DNA of 64,000 nt from Haloarcula rubripromontorii (GCF_001280425.1 NZ_LIUF01000001.1:724945-788944); one strand, 5' to 3'; positions 26,135 through 36,198 are shown, counted from the first letter of the stretch. The notes: generated by a model not told the origin, from the letters alone. Numbers and translations: made by a program.

Positions 26135-26194
26135 ACACCAAACTACGCACTCAACACATATTGTTACCAGGCTCCTACGGCATGTGCGGCACAC

Positions 26195-26476
26195 TTACGT
26201 GTCGTCGTCCTGCGGCGGCCGCTTCGATAACCGGTCGAACCGACGCTGGGCTTCGCTCGCCCGGTCGGCGGTTTCCTCGGGCTCAGGGGTGACATCCGCG
26301 AGCGCCGAGTCCGTGACAGTGATTTCCAGAACCACGTCGGCCGTCTGTGCCTCGGCTGGCAGTTCGGCCGTCTCGATGTCGAGGGCAGATAGTCCGTCCT
26401 CGGTGTCTACTTCCAGCGTGGCAATCCCGTCCTCGATTCGGTCGACGATAGCAGTGTAGGTTCCATCAGGTAGCAT
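26195..26476 (-). CDS. DUF3006 family protein
   Basis: A 93-residue protein whose N-terminal 45 residues match the DUF3006 pattern (YTAIVDRIEDGIATLEV). The C-terminal part is charged and probably disordered. Its start overlaps the stop of the upstream metallo-beta-lactamase gene by one base, so the two are coupled. DUF3006 proteins are often found beside ComEC/Rec2-like hydrolases, as here, and their role is unknown. Confidence 0.83.
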   Translation of the reverse strand: MLPDGTYTAIVDRIEDGIATLEVDTEDGLSALDIETAELPAEAQTADVVLEITVTDSALADVTPEPEETADRASEAQRRFDRLSKRPPQDDDT

Positions 26477-27912
26477 CAGTAACTCCGTTCCAGTACGGTC
26501 TCGTTGTCAGCGTCGGTCACGGTCACGGTGTCGCCGCCGTTGTTCCATATCGGACGCTCCGACCCCCAGTAAAGCTCGGTGTCCGTGTCGGCGCCGCTGC
26601 CGGTGTGGAGGGTCACGGTCTCGTCCGGGTCGAGCGTAAACCCGTCGGGGACGGTGTATCTGTGGTCGGCTTCATCACTGACAGTCCAGCCGCCCATTTC
26701 CAGCGGCTCCGCGCCCGCGTTCCGGAACACGACGTACTCGTCGTTGAGGTTGTCCCAGTCATCACCCGCCGCATCGGCGTTGACGCGGTCGATGATCAGG
26801 TCGCCACTCGTGTTCTCAGTGGGCGTTCCGCCGTCGGTCACGGTTTCGACCGGCGTAGCAGTCCGCGGGGACGAGCGGGGCAAGTAGGTCGCTCGCTGGG
26901 TAACCGGTTCGGTCGCACCCGGCGCAATTGCGTCGCCGGAACGGAGCGCCAGCGGGTCCGTCGGTGCTGGCCGTTGCGTGCTGACAGTCACAGCGGTCCC
27001 GTTGCTAGACAGGACGATGTCTCCGTGGGTTGCGGTCCAGTACGTCGGAACCGAGCGTGCCGCAAGCCGCTGGAGTGTCTCGTTGTTCGGGTGGCCATAC
27101 TGCGAATCGTAGGCGCTCGATACCACGACCACCCGGGGGCCGGCGGCGTCCAGCAGCGGCCCGCTCGTGCTTGACGCGCTGCCGTGGTGCCCGGCTTTTA
27201 GTACGGTGGCCCGGAGCGTTGCTCCGTAGGTGTCGACGAGATACGCCTCCTGATCGTCCTCCGCATCGCCGGTAAAGAGGAAACTCGTCTCGCCGTGCTC
27301 GATCCGGAGGACGATGCTGTTCTCGTTTCGGGCCCCGTTTTCGAGGTATGGCTCCGGCGGGCCGAGCACGGTCGTCTCGACGCCGGAGAATCCGATCCGG
27401 TCTCCCTCGCGCGTCTCGTACAGCGTCACGTTGTGGGCTTCGACGGCATCGAGATATCGCTCGTAGGTCTGCGTACTCGCGGCGATACCGGGGTCGTACA
27501 CCGCGCCGACGCCGTTTTGCTCGGTCTCGTAGTGCCTGATGACGGCCGCGTTGCCGCCGATGTGGTCGGCGTCGTTGTGTGAGACGACGAAGTGGTCGAT
27601 TCGGTCAATGTCCTGTCGGTCGAGATACTGCAGGACGTACTCACCGTCGTCGGTGAAGTCTCCGGAGTCGATGAGCATCGTCTCGTTGTCGGGACTGACC
27701 AACAGGGTCGCCACCGACTGGCCGACGTTGATGAAATGGACCTCTAGCGTCCCGTTCGCTGCGGCCGGTGAGGGGGCGTCCGGCGTCGCTGTTTCGGTTG
27801 CAGTCGGCTGATTCGCGCTGCTGTCTATCCCGTTCGCCACGAACCCGCCACACCCGGCAAGTACCAGCAGTACTGCGGCGGCTATTGACGCAACCCCGCG
27901 ACTCCGTACCAT
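26476..27912 (-). CDS. Secreted metallo-beta-lactamase (ComEC-like) with lamin-tail domain
   Basis: A 478-residue lipoprotein: a hydrophobic leader ends in LAGC, then a threonine/proline-rich linker. Residues about 55-320 form the ComEC/Rec2-type hydrolase (HFINVGQSVATLLVSPD, the metal motif SHNDADHIGG, and LKAGHHGSASS). The last 110 residues are a lamin-tail domain (IIDRVNADAAGDDWDNLNDEYVVF ... WNNGGDTVTV split over the segment). The likely activity is extracellular hydrolysis of nucleic acid or another phosphoester, perhaps for nutrient use or DNA uptake. It lacks the membrane channel of true ComEC. Confidence 0.88.
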   Translation of the reverse strand: MVRSRGVASIAAAVLLVLAGCGGFVANGIDSSANQPTATETATPDAPSPAAANGTLEVHFINVGQSVATLLVSPDNETMLIDSGDFTDDGEYVLQYLDRQDIDRIDHFVVSHNDADHIGGNAAVIRHYETEQNGVGAVYDPGIAASTQTYERYLDAVEAHNVTLYETREGDRIGFSGVETTVLGPPEPYLENGARNENSIVLRIEHGETSFLFTGDAEDDQEAYLVDTYGATLRATVLKAGHHGSASSTSGPLLDAAGPRVVVVSSAYDSQYGHPNNETLQRLAARSVPTYWTATHGDIVLSSNGTAVTVSTQRPAPTDPLALRSGDAIAPGATEPVTQRATYLPRSSPRTATPVETVTDGGTPTENTSGDLIIDRVNADAAGDDWDNLNDEYVVFRNAGAEPLEMGGWTVSDEADHRYTVPDGFTLDPDETVTLHTGSGADTDTELYWGSERPIWNNGGDTVTVTDADNETVLERSY

Positions 27913-28009
27913 TCCGTTTGTCTACGCGCCCGAGTTATTTGGTATCACTTACCAACTACGTGCCACGAGACAGCGCGTGTCGCCGCGCCCCCGAGACAAC
28001 GGCACGCCG

Positions 28010-28642
28010 TCAGTAGTTCACGGTCTCGGGCGTCTGCGGCGAGTCCGTCGGCCGCAGCAGGTGGACGCGCCCGGCAAGAAACCCCAGCAAAAGGCCGGTG
28101 AAATGTGCGACGAGCGCGACACCGGGGTTCGCGGTGGCAAGCGTGATCGCAGCAGCGACGACGCCAGCGAGAAGCAGCTGGACGCGCGGCGCAAGTTCGA
28201 ATCCGCCAACGACGGTGTCAGTCAGGCGGTTGGCGGCAAGCAGGTATCCAAAGAGCGCAAACACTGCGCCGCTGGCCCCGAGCACGGAGACGTGACTGAC
28301 CATCCCGGGAACGAACGGGCCGATGAGACTGGCTATCGAGACCTGTGAAACCCCGGCAAGTGCGCCGGTCGAGACGAAGAAGGCGTGGAATCGGAGTGGA
28401 GACGTCTGGCGTTCGAGGACAACGCCAGCAAGCGCCAGGCCGACGGCGTTTGCGAGGAGGTGGGGCAGGCCGGCGTGTGCATACACGTTGGTGACAAGCG
28501 TCCAGGGACGACTGAGCAGCGGAGGGGAGAGGGCAAACAGGCTCCGCGGGGCGGTCACCACGCCGACGGCCTGCTGTGCGAGGAACACAGCAACGATGAC
28601 GGCCAGCGTGACCGCAGTTGGGCTCTGACGCAACGGTTTCAT
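28010..28642 (-). CDS. Rhomboid family intramembrane serine protease
   Basis: A 210-residue protein with six predicted spans. The catalytic serine is in LGASGAVFALFGYLL and the histidine in LVAHFTGLLLGFLAGR; the HLLANAVGLAL motif of the oxyanion region is present. It should cleave membrane-anchored substrates within the bilayer. It is divergent from a small acidic protein gene with a 92-base gap holding the promoters. Confidence 0.9.
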   Translation of the reverse strand: MKPLRQSPTAVTLAVIVAVFLAQQAVGVVTAPRSLFALSPPLLSRPWTLVTNVYAHAGLPHLLANAVGLALAGVVLERQTSPLRFHAFFVSTGALAGVSQVSIASLIGPFVPGMVSHVSVLGASGAVFALFGYLLAANRLTDTVVGGFELAPRVQLLLAGVVAAAITLATANPGVALVAHFTGLLLGFLAGRVHLLRPTDSPQTPETVNY

Positions 28643-28734
28643 TACGACGATATTGTCGCCCTCACTACAAGAAACGCTCGGACACCCCGAACCGTTGCAG
28701 AACGCATACGTGGCATCGTGGCGTTGTCTCGTGT

Positions 28735-29025
28735 ATGTCCGACCTAACTGACACCCTCACCGCGGCGTTCGCAGACGAGACCGACGACGAAATCGCACAG
28801 ACAGCCGCCGAAAACATCGCCGACTTCGCCGAGGAGTACGACGAGGACCTGACGAGCGACCGCGTCGCCGATCTGCTCGCGGACGCGCCCTACGACGACT
28901 TCGGCCGCCGGTTCAACTGGGTCGTCGGCGAACTCGCCGCCGAGAACGAGGACTGCACGGACTCCCGAGAGTTCCGCATCGACGGGTTCGGTGAACTCGC
29001 TGCCGACCCCGACATCGGGACCTGA
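28735..29025 (+). CDS. Small acidic haloarchaeal protein
   Basis: A 96-residue, strongly acidic, probably all-helical protein (MSDLTDTLTAAFADETDDE at the start; FGRRFNWVVGELAAENEDC in the middle). No known domain is recognised. It precedes a DUF123 gene by six bases and is probably co-transcribed with it. Confidence 0.72.
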   Translation: MSDLTDTLTAAFADETDDEIAQTAAENIADFAEEYDEDLTSDRVADLLADAPYDDFGRRFNWVVGELAAENEDCTDSREFRIDGFGELAADPDIGT

Positions 29026-29031
29026 ACGGGG

Positions 29032-29460
29032 ATGGCGGGCGGAACCTACACGCTGGTGCTCGAACGGGACGCCAGCGGGCCGATTTCGGTCGGCGCGCTG
29101 GGCGAACTCAGGTTTCCGGCGGGCTGGTACGCCTACACCGGGAGCGCGCTGGGCAGTGGCGGGTTCGGCCGTATCGACCGCCACCGCGCGGTCGCCGCCG
29201 GCGACAACGACACCCGACACTGGCACGTCGACTACCTGCTGGGCGACGCCGCGACGGCCGTCGAACAAGTCGTCACGACCGAGGCCGACATCGAGTGTGC
29301 CGTTGCCCGGCGTGTCGACGGCCCGTCAGCCGAAGGGTTCGACCGCGTCGACGCCTTCGGCTGTTCCGACTGTGACTGTCGCTCGCACCTGGCGTACCAC
29401 GAGCACCGGGACCGGCTCGTCGAGGCGGTGACCGACGCCCACGCGGCCGCGACCGGGTAG
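29032..29460 (+). CDS. GIY-YIG/DUF123 nuclease-like protein
   Basis: A 142-residue protein of the DUF123 (UPF0-type GIY-YIG) family. The GIY-YIG-like elements are TYTLVLERD and WYAYTGSALGSGGFGRI, followed by DTRHWHVDYLL, which supplies conserved histidines. In other archaea this domain is sometimes fused to endonuclease III, so a role in DNA repair is possible. Its stop codon abuts the stop codon of the convergent leuS gene with no base between. Confidence 0.86.
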   Translation: MAGGTYTLVLERDASGPISVGALGELRFPAGWYAYTGSALGSGGFGRIDRHRAVAAGDNDTRHWHVDYLLGDAATAVEQVVTTEADIECAVARRVDGPSAEGFDRVDAFGCSDCDCRSHLAYHEHRDRLVEAVTDAHAAATG

Positions 29461-32136
29461 TCAGGAGATGTGAATCGCGGGCTTGTTCGGTCGCGCTTTG
29501 GCCGCGAGGTCGTGGTCGGGCGCGGCCCGACGGACCACGACGTCACAGCCGAACTCGTCTTCGAACAGCCACGCGGCCTGCTGGAGTGTGTCGAGTTCCC
29601 GCTCGCCGTCGATAATCGGTTCGAGGCCCGCCCCGCGGTCGGCCAGTCGGTCGGCGAAGTCGGCGGCCGCGTCCCCGTGCTGTTTGATTTCGTCGTCAGC
29701 CATGATTTCACCGACGATAGCGTCGTCGGGGTCTGACTCGCGGGCGATCTCGTAGGCACGGTACTTCCAGTCGGCGGCGACGACGAGTTCGATCTCGTTC
29801 GGTTCATCGATGTCGACGACCGCCGTGATCTCGCGCACGTCGTCAAGCGTCCGCCGGACGACCTGCCGCTCGATGCGGTAGTCGTCCACGTCCCGCAACG
29901 GTTCCGGCCACCGGCTCTCGGCGACGAGGCCGTCCTCGTCGAGCAGTTGCCACATCTCCTCGGCGAGGAACGGCGCAATCGGCGCGACGAGGCCGGCGAG
30001 CACCCGCAGACCCCGGCCGTAGGCGAACTGGTAGGGCCGGTCGTAGCCCGCATAGCGGCCGAGCAGGCGAGCGAAGCGCTGTATCTCGCCGATGACCCGA
30101 TGGAAGCGAAAGCGGTCGTACTCCTCGGTGACAGCCGCGATGGTTCGGTCGATTTCCCGTTCCAGGTACGCGTCGTGGTCGGCGCTCTCGGTGCGCGTCT
30201 CCGTTCGGTCAGTGTACTCCGTGACAAGACGGTACAGCGTCTGCTGGAAGTCGTAGGCCGTCGAGACGTCCTTGACAGTCCACTCGAAGTCCTGGGACGG
30301 GTGGGCCGCCGAGAGGACGAACAGCCGCGTCGTCTCGGCCCCGTACTCGTGAGGCGCGATGTCGTTGCCCTTCGACTTGGACATCTTCTCGCCGCCGTGG
30401 AGTACCGTCCCCTGATTGATGAGCCGGTCGACCGGCTCCTCGCGGTCCAGCAGGCCGATATCCGACAGGGCACGAGTAAAGAAGCGGATATAGAGGAGAT
30501 GCAACACCGCGTGTTCCTCGCCGCCGACGTACACGTCGACCGGGAGCCACTCGTCGGCGGTGTGCTGGTCGAACGGAGCCGATTTGAAGTGTGGCGACAG
30601 ATACCGGAGGAAGTACCACGAGGAGTCGACGAAGGTGTCCATCGTGTCCGTCTCGCGGACGGCGTCGGCCCCGCAATCGGGACAGGTGGTCTGTTTCCAC
30701 TCCTCAGCCGCATCAAGGGGATTACCCGTCGTCTGGACGTAGTCGGGTAGTTCCACCGGGAGGTCGTCCTCGGGGACCGGGACGTGGCCGCAGTCGTCGC
30801 AGTGGACGATTGGAATCGGCGTCCCCCAGTAGCGCTGCCGCGAGATGAGCCAGTCCCGCAGGCGGTAGGTCACCGCCGCCTCGGCGGCGTCGTGCTGACA
30901 TAGGCGTTCGCGGGCGGCGGAACTGGCGAGGCCGTCGTACTCGCCGCTGTCCGTGAGCATCCCGTCGCCGGTGTAGGGCGCGTGCGGGAGGTCCGTCCCG
31001 CTGCCGTCGACGGGTTCGACAGCCTGCTCGACGGGCAGATCGTGTTCGTCAGCGAAGGCGTGGTCCTGTTCGTTGTGAGCGGGGACGCCCATAACCGCGC
31101 CCGTGCCCACGTCGTCCAGCACGTACGCCGCGACGTACACCGGCAGTTCTTCGCCGGTGTAGGGGTGGGTCGCGGTGAGGTCCGTCTCGACGCCGCTCAT
31201 CCCGGCGTCGTCCGTATTCGCCACTGATTCTACGTACTCGGCGACGGCCTCGTCCGACTCGGCGAGCGCCCGCGCGAGGTCGTGGCCCGGCGACAGCGCC
31301 AGGTACGTCGCGCCGTAGACCGTATCGAGCCGCGTCGTGAACGCCTCGACGGTGTCGTGGTCGTCGTGGGCAACGGGAAACGAGACGCGGGCCCCTTCTT
31401 GTCGGCCGATCCAGTTCCGCTGGCTGTCCCGGACGCCGTCGGGCCACCCCTCGAGATCGTCCAGCCCGTGATACAGCTCCTCGGCGTAGTCGGTGATGGC
31501 GAAAAACCACTGGTCGAGGTCACGCTGCTCCACGCCGGTCCCGCAACGCCAGCAGACGCCACCGTGGGTGTGGCTATGGCCGGTGCCGGCGGTCGTCTCG
31601 CCGTCGTCGGCTTCCGGCGGCGTGTCGACCTGCGCGTCGGCAAGCACCGTCTCGCAGTCCGGACACCAGTTCACGGTCGCCGCGCCGTAGTCGACCAGGC
31701 CCTCGTCGTAGAACTGGGTGAACAGCCACTGATTCCACTGATAGTATTCAGGGTCACACGTTGTGGTTTCCCGGGACCAGTCGTAGCCAAAGCCCATCTC
31801 CCGGAGATCGGCTTTCATCTGGTCGATACACGTTCGGGTCCAGGACTCGGGGTCCGTGTTCCGTTCGTATGCCGCGTTCTCCGCCGGCAGGCCGAAAGCG
31901 TCCCACCCCATCGGGTGAAGTACGTCGTCGCCGGCCATCCGCCGGTACCGGGCGTACGCGTCGGTGATGGCGTAGTTCCGGATGTGTCCCATATGCAACG
32001 AGCCGGACGTGTACGGGAACATCCCCAGTACGTACGTCGGGTCGTCAGCGTCAGTGGGACACTCGAAAACGCCCTCGCGCTCCCAGGCCTGCTGCCAGTA
32101 CTCCTGCACCCGAGCGTGGTCATATCGGCGCGACAT
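29461..32136 (-). CDS. leuS: Leucine--tRNA ligase
   Basis: A 891-residue class I synthetase that charges tRNA-Leu. HIGH appears as HMGH in PYTSGSLHMGHIRNY, KMSKS as GEKMSKSKGND, and the editing domain carries the T-rich loop LDTVYGATYLAL. The size and zinc-binding C-x2-C pairs (CPDC, CWRC, CDDC) match the bacterial LeuRS type that haloarchaea are known to have. Transcribed alone; ATG at 32136 gives MSRRYDHARVQEYWQ, the usual start. Confidence 0.95.
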   Translation of the reverse strand: MSRRYDHARVQEYWQQAWEREGVFECPTDADDPTYVLGMFPYTSGSLHMGHIRNYAITDAYARYRRMAGDDVLHPMGWDAFGLPAENAAYERNTDPESWTRTCIDQMKADLREMGFGYDWSRETTTCDPEYYQWNQWLFTQFYDEGLVDYGAATVNWCPDCETVLADAQVDTPPEADDGETTAGTGHSHTHGGVCWRCGTGVEQRDLDQWFFAITDYAEELYHGLDDLEGWPDGVRDSQRNWIGRQEGARVSFPVAHDDHDTVEAFTTRLDTVYGATYLALSPGHDLARALAESDEAVAEYVESVANTDDAGMSGVETDLTATHPYTGEELPVYVAAYVLDDVGTGAVMGVPAHNEQDHAFADEHDLPVEQAVEPVDGSGTDLPHAPYTGDGMLTDSGEYDGLASSAARERLCQHDAAEAAVTYRLRDWLISRQRYWGTPIPIVHCDDCGHVPVPEDDLPVELPDYVQTTGNPLDAAEEWKQTTCPDCGADAVRETDTMDTFVDSSWYFLRYLSPHFKSAPFDQHTADEWLPVDVYVGGEEHAVLHLLYIRFFTRALSDIGLLDREEPVDRLINQGTVLHGGEKMSKSKGNDIAPHEYGAETTRLFVLSAAHPSQDFEWTVKDVSTAYDFQQTLYRLVTEYTDRTETRTESADHDAYLEREIDRTIAAVTEEYDRFRFHRVIGEIQRFARLLGRYAGYDRPYQFAYGRGLRVLAGLVAPIAPFLAEEMWQLLDEDGLVAESRWPEPLRDVDDYRIERQVVRRTLDDVREITAVVDIDEPNEIELVVAADWKYRAYEIARESDPDDAIVGEIMADDEIKQHGDAAADFADRLADRGAGLEPIIDGERELDTLQQAAWLFEDEFGCDVVVRRAAPDHDLAAKARPNKPAIHIS

Positions 32137-32331
32137 TTGCTACCTCGTCCTGTGCCGGCGGCGCACATCAGTGTTCGGCTATGTGTGCCTGTTCAGACTG
32201 CTTTCGTGGACAGCCAGAAAGCCCCCGTCCCGCCCGTAGCTGGGTAGCCGAATGCAGATGATGCGGGACTTTCCGACGGGTCGCGATTTAAATAAAAGCG
32301 GTTCGAGAGCCGATAGCCCCCGGTCTCTAGC

Positions 32332-33396
32332 TCATTCCTCGCCGGACTCGTAATGCTCACCGGCGGCTTCGGGCAGGCGAGTCTTGCCCACCAGAGCGAG
32401 CACGACGATGACGGCGACGAACGGAATCGTCTGGACCAGTGAGTCGGGGACGGCGATGACATCAGCCGTCTGGAGGCGCAACTGGACGGCGTCGAGACCG
32501 GCAAACAGCGTGGTCGACAGCAGCGCACCGACCGGGTTGTAGTTGCCGAACAGATACGCGACGATGGCGATGAACCCCTTGCCGTTGACCATCGTCGGCC
32601 CGTTGCCGGTGAACTGGCCGATATTGATGGCCAGCGCGGCCCCACCCATCCCAGAGAGGACGCCGGACAGCAGGACGGCGGCGTAGCGGACGCGGGACAC
32701 GTCAACGCCGGCAGTGTCCAGTGCCTTCGGGTTCTCGCCGGCGGCCCGGACCCAGCGGCCAAAGCTGGTGCGGTTTAGCACGTACCACGACGCCGCCACC
32801 GCAAGGAACATGATATACACTGCGGGCGAGGCATCGAACAGCGCGCCGAAGAACGGGATGTCAGCCAGCCCCGGGACCGTTATCGTATCGAAGGTCCCGA
32901 CGTTGCTCGTGTTTGGCCCGCCGTAGAACACCTGCGAGGCGAACGGCGCGAGGCCGAGCGCGATGAGCCAGACGGCCAGGCCGGCGATGATCTGATCCGC
33001 GCGGAACTCGATACAGACGACGGCGAAGACGCCAGCGAGCAGCGTGGACGCGACAATACCGATGAGGAACCCGAGCCACAGCGACCCAGTGGCGTCGGCC
33101 CCGAAGATAGCTGCAAACGCCGAGATAATGAGCAGCCCTTCCAGCCCGATGTTGATGATGCCGCTTTTTTCGGCAAAGATGCCACCGAGCGCGGCCAGCA
33201 CGATCGGGACCGAGAGCCGTAGCGTCGATGACAGCGTCGATTTCGAGGCCAGCACCCAGAATATCTGCCCGGGGGTCGAGGCCGGTGCCACGAGGCCGAA
33301 CCCGGCGAGGACAGCCAGCGTGAGGAACGCCGCAGCGGCGATGAACAGTCGGCCTGACGCTGACGAAAGTCGGTCCATGGCGCTGTCGTTAGTCAT
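32332..33396 (-). CDS. ABC transporter permease (BMP/nucleoside type)
   Basis: A 354-residue permease with about nine spans, of the family that includes YufQ/NupC and RbsC-like proteins. The conserved helical loop NIGLEGLLIISAFAAIFG is diagnostic. It is the second of two permeases and overlaps the upstream permease by eight bases. I start at the ATG at 33396 (MTNDSAMDRL); a longer frame runs back into the previous gene. Confidence 0.9.
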   Translation of the reverse strand: MTNDSAMDRLSSASGRLFIAAAAFLTLAVLAGFGLVAPASTPGQIFWVLASKSTLSSTLRLSVPIVLAALGGIFAEKSGIINIGLEGLLIISAFAAIFGADATGSLWLGFLIGIVASTLLAGVFAVVCIEFRADQIIAGLAVWLIALGLAPFASQVFYGGPNTSNVGTFDTITVPGLADIPFFGALFDASPAVYIMFLAVAASWYVLNRTSFGRWVRAAGENPKALDTAGVDVSRVRYAAVLLSGVLSGMGGAALAINIGQFTGNGPTMVNGKGFIAIVAYLFGNYNPVGALLSTTLFAGLDAVQLRLQTADVIAVPDSLVQTIPFVAVIVVLALVGKTRLPEAAGEHYESGEE

Positions 33397-34645
33397 CAGC
33401 ACCACCTCCCGCGGTCGCGGCGGCCGGACTGTCTGGCTCGCGCGTTGCGAGCCGCCGGCCGATGATACGGAAGAACTCCGGCATCGCGACGAACAGGATA
33501 ATAAGCCCCCGGAGAACGCCGACCAGCTGTGGTGGCACGTTGGTCGCGAACGCCACCACGTTCGAACCGGACTTGAGGACGCCGAACAGAAGCGCAGCGA
33601 AGACGGCTCCAATCGGATTGTTGCCGGCGAGGATGGAGACGGTGATCCCGTCGAAGCCATAGCTCGGGATACCAGTCTGGAACTTCCCGAGGGTCATCAT
33701 CACGAACACGGCCCCGCCGATACCGCCGAGCGCACCGGAAAGCGTCAGCGACGTCAGGATAGTCCGGGCGGAGTCGACGCCGCCGTACTCCGCGGCTGCG
33801 GGCTGGATACCGGCGGTTCGCAGATCGTAGCCGAAGGCGGTGTGTTCGAGCAGGTAGTAGACGCCGCCGACGAACGCGAGGGCAAGCAGGAGCGCGAGCA
33901 GCGAGAAGTCCGTCCGCGGATCGAACAGGATCGAGGGGAACTGCCCTTCGACTGGCAGCGTCCGGGTCTGTGTCGCCTGGCTCGTCGGGTCGGCGAAGTG
34001 GTTCCGGACGAGATACAGGGTGACCCGGACAGCGACGAAGTTGAGCATAATCGTGGTAATAACCTCGTTAGCGTCGGCATACGCTTTCAGCGCGCCGGGT
34101 ATCGCCCCGTAGAGACCGCCGCCGATTGCGCCAGCGAGCAGCCCGAGCGGAATAAACAGGACGAGTGCGAGCGTCCCGGAGACTAGCGAGCCGGCCCAGA
34201 GTACTGTCAGTGCGGCCGCCAGCGCGCCGATGATAAGCTGGCCTTGCGTCCCGATGTTGAAGATGCCGGCACGGAACGCTAAGGCAACCGAGAGCCCGGT
34301 GAACACCAGAATCGTCGTCTCCCGGAGCGTCGCCGCGAACTGCGCGTTCAGCGGCGACCAGCCGCCAGCGAAGGGGTCGCCTAGCGCGCCGAGGAACAGC
34401 CGGTTGAACACGTAGAACGGGTCATAACACAGCGTCGTGGAACCGAAGGTAAGTACCGGCGAGCGACACGTCGCCATCAGTCCCGCGACGGTGACGATGA
34501 CAGTTCCGACGACGATAGAGAGCAACAGCGCCGAGACGGCGATGAGAATCCGCTCACCGACAGAGGTCTGCCCCAGTCTGATGAGTCGCTGTCGGTACTG
34601 TGCCCACCGGTCGTCGCCGTTCCGCGACGGGTCGCTATCGCTCAT
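33389..34645 (-). CDS. ABC transporter permease (BMP/nucleoside type)
   Basis: A 418-residue permease with about ten spans; the FNIGTQGQLIIGALAAAL loop matches the same family as the next gene, similar to YufP/NupB. Together they form the membrane channel for the ATPase and binding protein encoded upstream. Overlaps the ATPase gene by four bases (ATGA), which indicates translational coupling. Confidence 0.9.
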   Translation of the reverse strand: MSDSDPSRNGDDRWAQYRQRLIRLGQTSVGERILIAVSALLLSIVVGTVIVTVAGLMATCRSPVLTFGSTTLCYDPFYVFNRLFLGALGDPFAGGWSPLNAQFAATLRETTILVFTGLSVALAFRAGIFNIGTQGQLIIGALAAALTVLWAGSLVSGTLALVLFIPLGLLAGAIGGGLYGAIPGALKAYADANEVITTIMLNFVAVRVTLYLVRNHFADPTSQATQTRTLPVEGQFPSILFDPRTDFSLLALLLALAFVGGVYYLLEHTAFGYDLRTAGIQPAAAEYGGVDSARTILTSLTLSGALGGIGGAVFVMMTLGKFQTGIPSYGFDGITVSILAGNNPIGAVFAALLFGVLKSGSNVVAFATNVPPQLVGVLRGLIILFVAMPEFFRIIGRRLATREPDSPAAATAGGGADD

Positions 34646-36198
34646 TGGTGTCCCTCCCCGTCCGCCGCAATGGTCGGGGCGGCGTCAGGTTGCTGTCCGG
34701 CCATCAGCAGTCCGAGCTGTTCCTCGGTCACGCGCTCGGGATCGACGATGTCGACGATCTCGCCCTCGTAGACGACGGCGAGGCGGTCCGAAAGCGACTG
34801 GACCTCATCGAGGTTCGAGGAGATCAGCAACACGGCCCGGCCCGCTTCGCGGAGCGCGTTGATCTGGTCGTGGATGAACTCCATCGACCCCACGTCCACG
34901 CCGCGCGTGGGGTGGGAGGCAACGACAAGACGCGGATCCCGGGCGAACTCCCGGCCGACGACGAACTTCTGCTGGTTCCCGCCGGAGAGGGATTTCGCGT
35001 GAGCGTTGGCATCCGGCGGCCGAACGTCGTACTCTTCGATTATCTCCTCCGCGTGGTCGCGCGTGAAGTCCCAGTCAATGCGACCATTCGAGGAGTAGTC
35101 AGCGGCGTGCTGGCTCCCCAGCAGGCCGTTCTCGACGAGGTCGAAGTCCATCACCAGCCCCCGCTCCTGTCGGTCTTCCGGGATGTAGGCCAGTCCGGCC
35201 TCGATGCGCTCCCGGCGGCTGTCGGTTGTCCGGTCGACGTCGTCATATGTGATCGTTCCCTCGTCAGGCATCTGGAGCCCGGTAATTGCCTCGACCAGTT
35301 CCGACTGGCCGTTCCCGTCAACGCCGGCGATACCGAGCACCTCGCCGGCTCGGACCTCAAGCGAAATCCCGTCGACCGCGCGGACACCCCGGTCGTCCTC
35401 CACGACGAGGTCCGAAACCTCGAGGATAGAGCGGCCCGGCTCGGCGGGGTCCCGGTCGAGGTCCAGCAGCACCTCCCGACCGACCATCATCTCGGCCAGT
35501 TCTTCGCGGGTGATGTCGTCGGCCGGCACCGTCCCGACGTTTTTCCCCTCACGCAACACAGTGATTTCGTCGGCAGCCTCCATCGCCTCGCCGAGCTTGT
35601 GCGTGATGAAGATAATCGTCTTGCCCTGGTCGGTCAGCTCTTCGAGCACGCGAAAGAGGTCTTCGACTTCCTGTGGCGTGAGTACTGCCGTCGGCTCGTC
35701 CAGAATCAAGACATCCGCGCCGCGATAGAGCGCTTTGAGTATCTCGACGCGCTGCTGGACGCCGACACCGACATCCTCGATTCGGGCGGTAGGGTCCACG
35801 TCAAACCCGTACCGCTCGGACAGTTCACGGACCTGTTTTCGGGATTGCTCGCTGTCGACCGTGAGACCGAGCCACTTGCGAGGCTCGTTCCCGAGCGTGA
35901 TGTTTTCGGTGACGGTCATCGGATCGACCAGCATGAAGTGCTGGTGGATCATACCGACACCCTCGTCGATGGCGTCGCGCGGCGAGTCGAACTGCTGTGG
36001 CTCGCCGTGTACGTTGACCGTCCCCTCGGTGGGCTGGTAGAGCCCGTAGAGGACGTTCATCAGGGTGGTTTTTCCCGCACCGTTCTCGCCGAGCAGTGCG
36101 TGAACCGTCCCCTTCTCGACCGCCAGATCGACATCGTCATTCGCGACTACCCCCGGAAACCGCTTTGTAATACCATCGAGGTGGACGGCCTGTTCCAT
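34642..36198 (-). CDS. ABC transporter ATP-binding protein (two ABC domains)
   Basis: A 518-residue protein with two fused ATPase domains, like YufO/RbsA. The first has Walker A GENGAGKTT, a signature-like VGVGVQQRVEIL and Walker B VLILDEPTA. The second has GVDGNGQSE in place of a normal Walker A lysine site, signature LSGGNQQK, and VVASHPTRGVD for Walker B. Such asymmetric pairs with a degenerate second domain are usual in sugar/nucleoside importers. Second gene of the operon behind the binding protein. Confidence 0.93.
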   Translation of the reverse strand: MEQAVHLDGITKRFPGVVANDDVDLAVEKGTVHALLGENGAGKTTLMNVLYGLYQPTEGTVNVHGEPQQFDSPRDAIDEGVGMIHQHFMLVDPMTVTENITLGNEPRKWLGLTVDSEQSRKQVRELSERYGFDVDPTARIEDVGVGVQQRVEILKALYRGADVLILDEPTAVLTPQEVEDLFRVLEELTDQGKTIIFITHKLGEAMEAADEITVLREGKNVGTVPADDITREELAEMMVGREVLLDLDRDPAEPGRSILEVSDLVVEDDRGVRAVDGISLEVRAGEVLGIAGVDGNGQSELVEAITGLQMPDEGTITYDDVDRTTDSRRERIEAGLAYIPEDRQERGLVMDFDLVENGLLGSQHAADYSSNGRIDWDFTRDHAEEIIEEYDVRPPDANAHAKSLSGGNQQKFVVGREFARDPRLVVASHPTRGVDVGSMEFIHDQINALREAGRAVLLISSNLDEVQSLSDRLAVVYEGEIVDIVDPERVTEEQLGLLMAGQQPDAAPTIAADGEGHQ

